Made by a program: the position numbers and the translations under genes. From the NCBI RefSeq assembly GCF_017794965.1, contig NZ_CP051240.1, positions 186,001 to 250,000 of the forward strand: a DNA stretch of 64,000 bases, given 5' to 3'. Each line of letters starts with the position of its first letter. Position 1 is the stretch's first letter. Source of the stretch: Alcanivorax sp. Its GTDB lineage: Bacteria; Pseudomonadota; Gammaproteobacteria; Pseudomonadales; Alcanivoracaceae. A model generated the notes under the pieces. The model worked only from the letters and a program-made list of their open reading frames with translations. It ran no database searches and was not told the DNA's origin. Below, in pieces: positions 8,375 through 16,032 of the stretch.

Positions 8375-9388
8375 ATGAAAAGCACAGATCAAGCCCCTCC
8401 TGCGGTATTGCAGGACCGCTTTGGGCGCACCATCGATTATGTCCGGCTGTCGGTTACCGACCGCTGTGATTTCCGCTGTGTGTACTGCATGGCGGAGGAC
8501 ATGACCTTTGTGCCACGGGCCCAGGTGCTGACCCTGGAAGAGATGGGGCGGCTGGCACGAGTGCTGGTGGCGCTGGGGGTGAAGCGGATCCGGCTCACCG
8601 GTGGCGAACCTCTGGTGCGCAAGGATGTGGCGCATCTTGTGCGCGATATTGGTGCCATTTCAGGGCTCGATGAACTAAATATGACCACCAATGGCTCGCG
8701 GCTGGACCGCTATGCCAACGAGTTGAAGGCCGCTGGCCTGGACCGGGTGAACATCAGCCTGGACTCCCTGAACCCGGATCTGTTTCGCCAGCTGACTCGC
8801 ACGGGTGATCTCAACCAGGTGCTGGCGGGGATCGAGGCGGCTCGCGAGGCAGGCTTCCGGCGGATCAAGCTGAACAGCGTGATCCTGCGAGGCCGTAATC
8901 ACGATGAGGTGCCTGCGCTGGTGAATTTCGCCCTGGAGAAGGGGCTGGATATCTCTTTTATCGAGGAGATGCCGCTGGGTCAGATCAGTGAGCACGACCG
9001 CGGGCTGGAATTCGTGTCCTCCGCGGAGCTGCGGGAAGACTTGTCTGAACGGCTCAAGCTGGTGCCGCTGGCCGAGAAGACCGGTGGCCCGTCCCGTTAC
9101 TGGCAGGTGCCCGGCAGTGACAGCCGTATCGGCTTTATTTCCCCGCACTCACAAAACTTTTGCGAGATGTGTAATCGGGTGCGGGTCACTGCGGAGGGGC
9201 GTATGCTCCTGTGCCTGGGGCATGAACACAGCGTGGACCTGCGCGCGGTGCTGCGCGCCCACCCGGATGATGATGCCCCCCTGCGCGACGCCATTATCGG
9301 TGCCATGGCCATCAAGCCAGAACGCCATGACTTCAGCCTGGACCCGGGTGAGCAACTGGTACGATTCATGAATATGACTGGTGGTTAG
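8375..9388 (+). CDS. moaA: GTP 3',8-cyclase (molybdenum cofactor biosynthesis)
   Basis: A 337-residue radical-SAM enzyme catalysing the first step of molybdopterin synthesis. The SAM-cluster motif CDFRCVYC gives Cys31, Cys35 and Cys38. The C-terminal second cluster is NFCEMCNRVRVTAEGRMLLCLG. The protein ends in Gly-Gly, as MoaA requires for activity. The substrate-binding segment TNGSRLDRYANELKAAGLDRVNISLDSL is also intact. No other moa genes are in the window, so it is a stand-alone locus here. Confidence 0.96.
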   Translation: MKSTDQAPPAVLQDRFGRTIDYVRLSVTDRCDFRCVYCMAEDMTFVPRAQVLTLEEMGRLARVLVALGVKRIRLTGGEPLVRKDVAHLVRDIGAISGLDELNMTTNGSRLDRYANELKAAGLDRVNISLDSLNPDLFRQLTRTGDLNQVLAGIEAAREAGFRRIKLNSVILRGRNHDEVPALVNFALEKGLDISFIEEMPLGQISEHDRGLEFVSSAELREDLSERLKLVPLAEKTGGPSRYWQVPGSDSRIGFISPHSQNFCEMCNRVRVTAEGRMLLCLGHEHSVDLRAVLRAHPDDDAPLRDAIIGAMAIKPERHDFSLDPGEQLVRFMNMTGG

Positions 9389-9435
9389 CAGGTGCGTTGC
9401 CTGCTGCGTGAATGCGTTAACGATAGCGAGAGATC

Positions 9436-10083
9436 ATGAAAACCCTGCCTGAACTGTTTTCCAACAATCAAAAATGGCGTGTCGAGATCGAAAAGCAGCA
9501 TCCCGGTTTCTTCGAGGCGCTGGGCAAGCAGCAGAGCCCGGAGTTCCTGTGGATTGGCTGTGCGGATTCCCGCGTACCGGCCAATGAAGTGGTAGGCCTG
9601 ATGCCCGGTGAGCTGTTCGTCCACCGTAATGTGGCCAACCTGGTCAACCACACCGATCTGAATCTGCTTTCCGTGCTGCAATTTGCCGTGGATGTACTCA
9701 AGGTGAAGCACATCATGGTGGTGGGGCACTACGGCTGTGGCGGGGTGAAAGCCTCCATGGAAGATGCCCCCCACGGGCTGATTGACAACTGGCTGCGGCA
9801 GGTGCGCGAACTGTACCTGCGCAACCGCAAGAATCTGGCCGAGCTGCCAGATGATCAGGCTCGCCTGGACAAGATGTGCGAGCTGAACGTGGCGCGCCAG
9901 GTCATCAACGTTGCCAACACAACGGTAGTTCAGGAAGCCTGGCGCCGTGATCAGGAGCTGACGGTGCACGGCTGGATCTATGGTATTGGTGATGGCGTGC
10001 TGCAGGATCTGGACATTCAGATTCAAGGCAACAATGAGCTGCGGACGCTGGAAAATAACGAGTACGACAGCTGCTCTGGCTGA
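9436..10083 (+). CDS. can: Beta-class carbonic anhydrase
   Basis: A 215-residue zinc enzyme interconverting CO2 and bicarbonate. Zinc ligands and the catalytic dyad are visible as CADSRVP (Cys42, Asp44, Arg46) and HYGCGGV (His and Cys near residue 98-101). NLVNHTDLNLLSVLQFAVDVL between them is typical of the proteobacterial Can type. The gene is monocistronic: a repeat-rich stretch follows and moaA precedes it by 47 bases. Confidence 0.95.
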   Translation: MKTLPELFSNNQKWRVEIEKQHPGFFEALGKQQSPEFLWIGCADSRVPANEVVGLMPGELFVHRNVANLVNHTDLNLLSVLQFAVDVLKVKHIMVVGHYGCGGVKASMEDAPHGLIDNWLRQVRELYLRNRKNLAELPDDQARLDKMCELNVARQVINVANTTVVQEAWRRDQELTVHGWIYGIGDGVLQDLDIQIQGNNELRTLENNEYDSCSG

Positions 10084-10120
10084 GGCCCGTAGGGCGGAAA
10101 TGCCTCAGGGCATCTCCGCC

Positions 10121-10531
10121 ATTGAGCTACGAGCTACAAGCTACAAGCTACAAGCTACAAGCTACGCTCGATTGGATTAAGAAAGACCGAAAAGTTTCCA
10201 ACTTTCCGACTTTTCTACGAAGCCGCTGTAGGAGCGAGCCTGCTCGCGATCCGAGCCCAAGCGAGGTAAGGATTCCAGAGACGATTACCGAGTTTCGAAA
10301 CCCAAAAGACATCAACCAAGCAAGAAGTTTGAGATTTTGCCTTTCGCAACTTGTTACTCGAAACTGATTGCCTTGCTTGGGCTCGGATCGCTTGCAGGCA
10401 AGCTCCCACAGAAGTCGTGCATGCGGTTTGACCCTGTCTCACGCGGAAAAATCGCGGTCGCACCCGGAGGGCATAGCAAACGACCGCTCCCACAGTGAGC
10501 CTCTTCAAAGCAGGAAGGCGCTAGCGGGTTG
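10121..10531. repeat. Repeat-rich intergenic region: GAGCTAC/AAGCTAC heptamers plus dispersed CTGTAGGAGC element
   Basis: No gene. Near 10122-10165 there are about six tandem 7-bp units (GAGCTAC or AAGCTAC). They are followed by a segment also found at about 29855 and 33880 (GCTCGATTGGAT, then ACGAAGCCGCTGTAGGAGC and GATCCGAGCCCAAGCGAGG to about 10280). An inverted copy of the last part lies near 10370-10410 (TTGCTTGGGCTCGGATCGC). The remainder up to copB carries a GATCGCGGTCG-like palindromic segment. Confidence 0.75.
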
Positions 10532-11269
10532 TCAGAACCAGAAGCGAATCCCTGCCACCAGCATGCCTTCCTCGGTTTTGCCTCCCGCATTGCGGGTGTG
10601 GTCGGCGGTGTCGCCGTACTGCTTCTCCCAGTTAACGCCAATATAGGGGGCAATCTCCCTGCGGATTTCGTAGTGTAAGCGCAGCCCTGCCTCGATATCC
10701 GTCAGGCCGTCGCCGATGCCCAGTTCCTTATCCTCCTTGCCATAAAGATTGGCTTCCAGGCTGGGTACCAATACCAGTTTCTGGGTCAGCATCAGCTCGT
10801 ACTCAAGCTCCACACGGAGGTTGGTGAGGCCGTTTTCGCCCACGAACAGGTTGGCGTCTACCTCGAACCAGTAGGGGGCCACGCCCTGCACACCGATGCT
10901 GGCCCAGTCCCGGTTGGGATCATCCGGTTGCCAGTCGCGGCGCGCGCCCAGTTGCCAGTCCCAGTAGGGGGCAAAGGCATGGCTCCAGGCCAGGCGGGTT
11001 TCGGCGCCTTCGGTGGCCGGGTCTTCCTCGTCTTTTTCCGGGGCCATCAGCCGCTCGCCTTCCGTGGTGAAGTAGAGCTTGTTGATATCGCCGCCGTACC
11101 AGGCACTGGCTTCCCAGCCCAGCACCCGGCCTTCGTCGGTATCGCGGACTTCCAGCTGGTCCACCAGCACACGGCTGAAACGGGCAGGGTCTTCGCCCAT
11201 GGCCATCAGGTGGGTACTGGCAACGGTAAGGGGCAAGCCCAGGCTGATCACACTGATTAGCTTGTTCAT
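10532..11269 (-). CDS. copB: Outer-membrane copper resistance protein CopB
   Basis: A 245-residue protein with a signal peptide (MNKLISVISLGLPLTVASTH) and a beta-barrel pattern, for example ETRLAWSHAFAPYWDWQLGARRDWQPDDP and VELEYELMLTQKLVLVPSLEANLYG, ending in the outer-membrane-type GIRFWF. This matches the CopB/PcoB barrel domain. The Met/His-rich N-terminal region of longer homologues is absent. The ATG overlaps the copA stop by one base (TAATG), so translation is coupled. Probably moves or binds copper at the outer membrane with periplasmic CopA. Confidence 0.92.
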   Translation of the reverse strand: MNKLISVISLGLPLTVASTHLMAMGEDPARFSRVLVDQLEVRDTDEGRVLGWEASAWYGGDINKLYFTTEGERLMAPEKDEEDPATEGAETRLAWSHAFAPYWDWQLGARRDWQPDDPNRDWASIGVQGVAPYWFEVDANLFVGENGLTNLRVELEYELMLTQKLVLVPSLEANLYGKEDKELGIGDGLTDIEAGLRLHYEIRREIAPYIGVNWEKQYGDTADHTRNAGGKTEEGMLVAGIRFWF

Positions 11270-13161
11270 TACGCGCCCTCCCCATGCGGGTGATGATTCA
11301 TCATCGGAGGGGCTTCGCCCTGGCCCTTGTCGGCTACCACACGCACTTCGCGGAACATGCCGGCGGCCATGTGATAGAGCAGGTGGCAGTGATAGGCCCA
11401 GCGGCCCAGGGCGTCGGCACGGACCAGGTAGCTGAGTCTCTCGCCGGGCTTCACGGTGATGGTGTGCTTGCGAAGCAGCTTGCCGTTGCCCAGCTCCAGA
11501 TCGCTCCAAAGACCATGCAGGTGAATGGGGTGGGTCATCATGGTGTCGTTGACCAGCGTGATGCGCACGCGCTCGTTGTGATATAGCTCCAGGGGTTTGG
11601 CATCCGCGAAGGGAATGCCGTTGAAGCTCCACATGTAGCGGCTCATGTTGCCGGTGAGGTGTAGCACGATTTCACGATCCGGCTGCAGGCTGTCCGGTGG
11701 CCCGCCGGCGGTTTCCATGTCGGCATAGGTGAGCACCTTCCAGTCCCGTTGGCGCAGGCCAATGCCGGGGTCAGCAAGCATTTCGCCGGGGGCCATGGCG
11801 CGCATGTCCACACCGGGGCCGTATTCGCTGTCCAGGTGTTGGGTGGCGCTTTCTCTGGGGGCCAGATCCGGGTTGTCCGGATCCATGGCAAAGGGCACCG
11901 TCTTGTCGCCATGCTGCATCTGACCGTGATCCATGCCGTGGCCCATGGCGCTGTGATCCATGCCAGACATGTCATGGTTCATGCCCTCGTGATCCATGCC
12001 GTCCCCATCCATGGCGCCATAGTTCATGGTCCCCATGCCCATTTCGGTATGGCCGAGCAGAGGCGGCTCATCCATGGCCGGGACCTCGGCGGTGTAGGCC
12101 GGGTCCGGGGTGAGGGTGCCGCGGGCAAAACCGGAGCGGTCGATGCTCTGGGCAAACAGGGTGTAGGCGCGGTCATCTTTGGGTTCCACGATTACATCCA
12201 ATGTCTCAGCTACGCCCAGGCGTACCTCATGGAAGTCCACCGGCTTCACCGGCTGGCCGTCCATGGCCACCACGGTCATGTCGAGGCCGGGAATGCGGAT
12301 GTCGAAGAAGGTCATGGCGCTGGCATTGATGAAGCGCAGCTTGATCCGTTCACCGGGGTTGAACTGGCAGGTCCAGTTGCCGTTTGGGCTCTGGCCATTC
12401 ATCAGGTAGGTATAGGTATACCCGGTCACATCGGCCAGATCGCGGTCGCTCATGCGCATGCTGTTCCACATGTGGCGATCCTTGAGCGTCTGCATGACGC
12501 CTTTTTCGCGGATGTCGCGCAGGGTGTCGAACACGGTGCGTTCGTTGAAGTTGTAGTAGTGGCTCAGCTTCTTGAGGGTGGCGTAGATATGATTCGGGTC
12601 TGCGTCGCTCCAGTCTGACAGCATCACCACCTGCTCGCGATCGAAGGCGTGAGGATCCGGCGTTTTCGGATCGATAATGATAGAGCCGTAGATGCCGGTC
12701 TGCTCCTGAAAGCCGGAATGGCTGTGATACCAGTAGGTGCCGCTCTGCACCACCGGGAACTGGTAGGTGAAGGTCTCGCCGGGTTTGATGCCATCAAAAG
12801 AAAGCCCGGGTACGCCGTCCATCTGGTACGGCAGCAGCAGGCCGTGCCAGTGAATGGAGCTGGTTTCCGGCAGCAGGTTGGTGATCTTGAGGGTGACAGT
12901 GTCACCTTCGCGCCAGCGCAAGGTTGGGCCGGGAATGCTCCCGTTGATAGTAGTGGCCGGGCGGGGCTTGCCGGTGATGTTCACATCGGCGCCGCCCAGA
13001 GTCAGGTGAAAGGCGTCACCGCTGATGACCGGTGCGCCGGTATGCCCCTGAGTCGCGAGCAGCTGGCGCGGGTTGATGGCCATGCCCAGGCCGGCGGCAC
13101 CCAGTGCCAGGCCCTGCACGAAACGTCGCCGCGGCAGGGAAAACGGATGTGGGGTGTTCAT
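11269..13161 (-). CDS. copA: Multicopper oxidase CopA, copper resistance (Tat-exported)
   Basis: A 630-residue periplasmic cuprous oxidase of the CopA/PcoA type. The N terminus has a twin-arginine signal (SLPRRRFVQGLALGAAGLGMA). All four copper-ligand blocks are visible: SIHWHGLL, TYWYHSHSGFQEQ, THPIHLHGLWSDL and WAYHCHLLYHMAAGMF. A Met/His/Asp-rich stretch around residues 380-425 (repeated GMDH/GMNH units) is the usual CopA copper-sequestering insert. It follows the copL-like gene and is coupled to copB, under the promoter at 13583-13613. Distinct from the P-type ATPase also named CopA. Confidence 0.96.
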   Translation of the reverse strand: MNTPHPFSLPRRRFVQGLALGAAGLGMAINPRQLLATQGHTGAPVISGDAFHLTLGGADVNITGKPRPATTINGSIPGPTLRWREGDTVTLKITNLLPETSSIHWHGLLLPYQMDGVPGLSFDGIKPGETFTYQFPVVQSGTYWYHSHSGFQEQTGIYGSIIIDPKTPDPHAFDREQVVMLSDWSDADPNHIYATLKKLSHYYNFNERTVFDTLRDIREKGVMQTLKDRHMWNSMRMSDRDLADVTGYTYTYLMNGQSPNGNWTCQFNPGERIKLRFINASAMTFFDIRIPGLDMTVVAMDGQPVKPVDFHEVRLGVAETLDVIVEPKDDRAYTLFAQSIDRSGFARGTLTPDPAYTAEVPAMDEPPLLGHTEMGMGTMNYGAMDGDGMDHEGMNHDMSGMDHSAMGHGMDHGQMQHGDKTVPFAMDPDNPDLAPRESATQHLDSEYGPGVDMRAMAPGEMLADPGIGLRQRDWKVLTYADMETAGGPPDSLQPDREIVLHLTGNMSRYMWSFNGIPFADAKPLELYHNERVRITLVNDTMMTHPIHLHGLWSDLELGNGKLLRKHTITVKPGERLSYLVRADALGRWAYHCHLLYHMAAGMFREVRVVADKGQGEAPPMMNHHPHGEGA

Positions 13162-13198
13162 GGTCTGTCTCCTGATTGTTTGAGTGGGTAAGGCGGAC

Positions 13199-13576
13199 TC
13201 AAACAGTCAGGGACGGGGGGCGGAACGGTAACCGGTGAATGCCCGGCGACAGATCAATCACCGCATCCGGCAGGTAGTGGCGGGCGGGGCGATCGCTGGT
13301 CGGAATAAAGCGGGTGAAGGTAATGGCGCTGGCCTGGCAAAGCGTCACACACTGACAGGCTTCGCCATCGGGACAGTGGTTGCCATCGACCTCAGCGGAG
13401 GGCATGTCGGCCATGGTCATGTTGTGGTGATGGCAGTGTTCCATGGCGCTGATGCCAGAGCCTTCGGCGGCCATGGCGCTGCTTTGCATGGCCACGGCGG
13501 TGCCGGTCACCAGCATCAGACTGGAGAGCAACAGGGCCAGCAGGGCCGAACGGTATTGGCGCCACGCACGTTTCAT
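13199..13576 (-). CDS. Small exported His/Cys/Met-rich copper-associated protein (CopL-like)
   Basis: 125 residues with a signal peptide (residues 1-29). A metal-ligand-rich segment follows: MEHCHHHNMTMADMP, then GNHCPDGEACQCVTLCQAS. The C-terminal third is unremarkable. Similar small proteins (CopL and relatives) precede copA in other copper operons, but no catalytic motif is visible and the assignment is by context. The ATG lies only about 7 bases from the predicted -10 box and has no Shine-Dalgarno, so the mRNA may be leaderless. Confidence 0.65.
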   Translation of the reverse strand: MKRAWRQYRSALLALLLSSLMLVTGTAVAMQSSAMAAEGSGISAMEHCHHHNMTMADMPSAEVDGNHCPDGEACQCVTLCQASAITFTRFIPTSDRPARHYLPDAVIDLSPGIHRLPFRPPSLTV

Positions 13577-13582
13577 AGTGTC

Positions 13583-13613
13583 ATTATCAACCTTGGGGCT
13601 ACCCCATGGTCAA
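13583..13613 (-). promoter_or_regulatory. CueR/MerR-type promoter of the copL-copA-copB operon
   Basis: On the minus strand TTGACC (13608-13613) and GATAAT (13583-13588) are separated by exactly 19 bases, the overlong spacing that MerR-family activators correct. The spacer contains the dyad CCATGGGG-TAG-CCCCAAGG. The same arrangement precedes the copper P-type ATPase at 18574-18604. No cueR gene is visible in the window, so the activator must be encoded elsewhere. Confidence 0.8.
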
Positions 13614-14258
13614 GGCCGGCAGTGAGGTGTCAGCTGTCAGGGCCTGAACGGCAACGCTGCAGGCGATGACCACCAGCAGCACGGCGGTGCCCCGTTCCAC
13701 CCAGTGGTGGTGCTCGCGCAGCCAGGGCAGAAAGCGGCTGCGGCCCAGCATCATGGCCACCAGCACATACCAGCCACCATCAATCAGCATGGCGGTCAGT
13801 ACCATCTGCGTCCGTGCCACGTTGCCCATGTCGGCAGAGAGGAACTGGCTGAACAGGGCCAGGAAGAACAGCGCCACCTTGGGGTTGAGAAACGCCACCA
13901 TGAAGCCATCCCAGGCGGCGCCATGAAGTTCATTGAACTGACTGTCCGGGTCAGGCGGAGGAAGTGGGTGGCGACCGGCCTGCCAGCTTTTCCAGGCCAT
14001 CCATAGCAGGAAGACCGCCCCCACCAGCGAGAAGCCGGTTTCCAGCATGGGATAACGGTGAAACAGCACAGCCATGCCGGTGACCGTGGCCGCCGCCCAG
14101 ATGCCGATACCCAGGGCATGGGTGATGCCGGCCACGGCCCCGGCGCGGTGCCCGCCGTGGAGGGTATGCCGGGTAATCACCGCCAGGCTGATCCCCGGCG
14201 TCATGGCCCCCAGGGCGCAGATGCTGGCCAGCAGCAGCCAGTCATGAAGAGGAAGCAT
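13599..14258 (-). CDS. LysE/RhtB-family amino-acid exporter
   Basis: A 219-residue inner-membrane protein with about six hydrophobic segments. The N-terminal signature MTPGISLAVITRHTLHGGHRAGAVAGITHALG is typical of the LysE/RhtB superfamily (the usual motif is PGP...). FLNPKVALFFLALFSQF in the middle is the second family hallmark. The substrate cannot be read from sequence. Its 3' end overlaps the -35 region of the copper operon promoter, an unusually tight packing. No obvious functional link to copper. Confidence 0.85.
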   Translation of the reverse strand: MLPLHDWLLLASICALGAMTPGISLAVITRHTLHGGHRAGAVAGITHALGIGIWAAATVTGMAVLFHRYPMLETGFSLVGAVFLLWMAWKSWQAGRHPLPPPDPDSQFNELHGAAWDGFMVAFLNPKVALFFLALFSQFLSADMGNVARTQMVLTAMLIDGGWYVLVAMMLGRSRFLPWLREHHHWVERGTAVLLVVIACSVAVQALTADTSLPALTMG

Positions 14259-14319
14259 TCAGGGTCTCGTTACACGCAAAGGGAATAACTGTAGCGGGTT
14301 GCTGTGACAGGTTGAAGAG

Positions 14320-14459
14320 AAGAGCAGCTGCGAGCTACCAGCCTTGAGCTGCGAGTGAAAACAACAAGATCTAAAAAGCTTCAGGTTCGCGGGCAGGGCC
14401 TCGTGATATTTTTAAGCCCTTCCCGCGACTGGTAGCTGGTTGCTCGCAGCTCGCAGCTG
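14320..14459. repeat. Inverted heptamer-arm element with GGTTCGCGGGCAGGG core
   Basis: No gene. Arms built of GAGCTGC/GAGCTAC-like 7-mers (about 14326-14355, and inverted about 14428-14459) flank a core. The core is GGTTCGCGGGCAGGGC, a short spacer and CCCTTCCCGCG (14386-14427). An almost identical core lies at about 56209-56259 between arms of a different heptamer. The core can form a hairpin and may terminate the gene cluster to its right (minus strand). Confidence 0.7.
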
Positions 14460-14954
14460 TTAGTTGCCCGGGTGGTGGCTGAATACGGCCATGCCGTCTT
14501 CGTCAAACAGCAGTACATCATAGGTATCCACCCGGTCGCCCATTTCCATACCGGGGGAGCCCACCGGCATGCCGGGCACGGTAAGCCCCTTGCCTTGCGG
14601 ACGCTCGGCCAGCAGGCGATCCACATCGCTGGCGGGCACATGGCCTTCAATCACGTAGCCGTCGATAAAGGCGGTGTGGCAGGAGCCGCCACCGGGAAGG
14701 ATGCCGGCCTTTTCCTTGATGGCTTGCATGTTGTCGGTGTCATGCACTTCCACGGTGTAACCGTTTTCCTTCATATGATCCACCCAGTCACCACAGCAAC
14801 CGCAGGTGGGGGATTTGTACACCTCCAGTACCTTGTCGGTGCTGGCCACCTGGGCTGCCGGCTTGTCAGCGGTGGTGGTTTCCGGTTGCGCGGGGGCGTC
14901 ATCGCCGCAGGCGGCAATAAACAGGGCAGATAAAACAACCAGTAGTTTTTTCAC
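14460..14954 (-). CDS. DUF411 metal-binding lipoprotein
   Basis: 164 residues. A lipoprotein signal with lipobox (LFIAACGDD, Cys16) is followed by a DUF411 domain. Key motifs are VYKSPTCGCCGDWVDHMKENG, GGGSCHTAFIDGYVIEGHVPASDVDRLLAE and KGLTVPGMPVGSPGMEMG. DUF411 proteins are repeatedly found with copper-resistance genes and are thought to bind copper; the precise role is not established. The C-terminal YDVLLFDEDG strand completes the domain. Flanked by heptamer arrays on both sides, so probably monocistronic. Confidence 0.88.
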   Translation of the reverse strand: MKKLLVVLSALFIAACGDDAPAQPETTTADKPAAQVASTDKVLEVYKSPTCGCCGDWVDHMKENGYTVEVHDTDNMQAIKEKAGILPGGGSCHTAFIDGYVIEGHVPASDVDRLLAERPQGKGLTVPGMPVGSPGMEMGDRVDTYDVLLFDEDGMAVFSHHPGN

Positions 14955-14975
14955 GTTAGATCCTCATTCTTTTTT

Positions 14976-15010
14976 GCGTGTTGCGTGTTGCGTGTTGCGT
15001 GTTGCGTGTT
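14976..15010. repeat. Five tandem GCGTGTT heptamers
   Basis: Five perfect consecutive copies of the 7-mer GCGTGTT lie between the cupredoxin gene and the DUF411 gene. Related but degenerate arrays occur at about 29255-29315, 32518-32540, 32638-32670, 42555-42590, 44662-44710 and 54280-54307. Confidence 0.95.
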
Positions 15011-15022
15011 TGCGGTTTGGAC

Positions 15023-15385
15023 TCAGTCTACAATCAATCTGCCCTGATACATCTGCATCTGGCAGGTGAAACGGTATTCGCCTTCCGGCAGGTCTTGCAG
15101 GGTAACGGTTGTGACCTTACCGTTGTCGAGAAATTCACTCACGTCCAGGCCATGAAAGACCACTTGTTCGGCACAGGGGGACGGATCACGACGGTCGAAA
15201 TGCAGGGTCAGGGGCTGCCCGGCACGGGCATGGACAAGCGCCGGCGTGTAGACACCATCATCCACAATGATGGTCGTTTCACTGGTGACGCTGGCGGCTT
15301 TCCGGCGCCCGGGTTGTGACAACCAGAACCACCAGATAATCAGGCCGATCAGGATGATGCCGGCAAGGTTGATCAGGATACTCAT
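15023..15385 (-). CDS. Membrane-anchored cupredoxin-domain protein
   Basis: 120 residues: one N-terminal transmembrane helix (about residues 4-24) then a plastocyanin-like domain exposed to the periplasm. Candidate copper ligands are the His in VVFHGLDVSEF and the Cys and Met residues in EYRFTCQMQMYQGRLIV, a pattern seen in cupredoxin_1 domains. The start overlaps the end of the methyltransferase gene, placing it in one operon with the copper P-type ATPase; a role in periplasmic copper handling is inferred. Confidence 0.85.
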   Translation of the reverse strand: MSILINLAGIILIGLIIWWFWLSQPGRRKAASVTSETTIIVDDGVYTPALVHARAGQPLTLHFDRRDPSPCAEQVVFHGLDVSEFLDNGKVTTVTLQDLPEGEYRFTCQMQMYQGRLIVD

Positions 15386-16032
15386 GATGGGCTCTCCGGT
15401 TTGTGGCCGGTAATGACCAGGCCGGTCTTGTGCATCATCTGTCCCAAAACGCTGGTGCTGTCTTCCGGATGGCGGGCCATGGCCAGTTGCACAAAGCCCA
15501 TCGTTGCCAGGGCCTGCATCAGGTCCGGGCCTTCATAGGTCAGGAAGCCATGTTGGAAAACGGGCAAGGTGGACATGCTTTCCCGGTCCCGCAAGCCCAG
15601 GCAAAGCTGCCCGCCCGGCGCCAGGTGTCGCCAAAGCGCGTTCAGGGCCGGTGCCAGGGGCTGCCAGAAATACACCACATTGATGGCGACAATGGCCTGG
15701 TAATGATTCTCGGGAAGCGGTGCCTGGGTAATATCGCCGTGCACAAAGCGCACTTTGGGCTGCGCTTTATGCAGGCCTTGTGCGGTTTTCACCATATCCG
15801 CGGACAGGTCCAGCCCGGTGTAATCCAGTCCATCAGCTCGCGCCAGCAAGGTGGGTAAATGCCCGGCACTGCCTGGACCGATTTCAAGGACCCTGTCGCC
15901 ATCCTGCAGTGCCAGTGTTCCATAGGTGTTGGCAATAATCGGTTGATTGCTCGCGTTCATGTTTTCCGCCACGCGTGCGCCTGCTTCTCCATGGGGGTGG
16001 CGTAACTGGGCAGCAAGTTGTTCGGGCGTCAT
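15382..16032 (-). CDS. Class I SAM-dependent methyltransferase
   Basis: 216 residues with a Rossmann-type methyltransferase fold. Motif I is VLEIGPGSAGHL (about residues 48-59), followed by LDYTGLDLSADMV (motif post-I), VRFVHGDITQAPLPENHY (motif II region) and IVAINVVYFW (motif IV). The target is not predictable. It sits between the copper ATPase and the cupredoxin, overlapping both by 4 bases, so it is expressed with copper efflux although no copper-specific methylation is known. Confidence 0.85.
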   Translation of the reverse strand: MTPEQLAAQLRHPHGEAGARVAENMNASNQPIIANTYGTLALQDGDRVLEIGPGSAGHLPTLLARADGLDYTGLDLSADMVKTAQGLHKAQPKVRFVHGDITQAPLPENHYQAIVAINVVYFWQPLAPALNALWRHLAPGGQLCLGLRDRESMSTLPVFQHGFLTYEGPDLMQALATMGFVQLAMARHPEDSTSVLGQMMHKTGLVITGHKPESPS

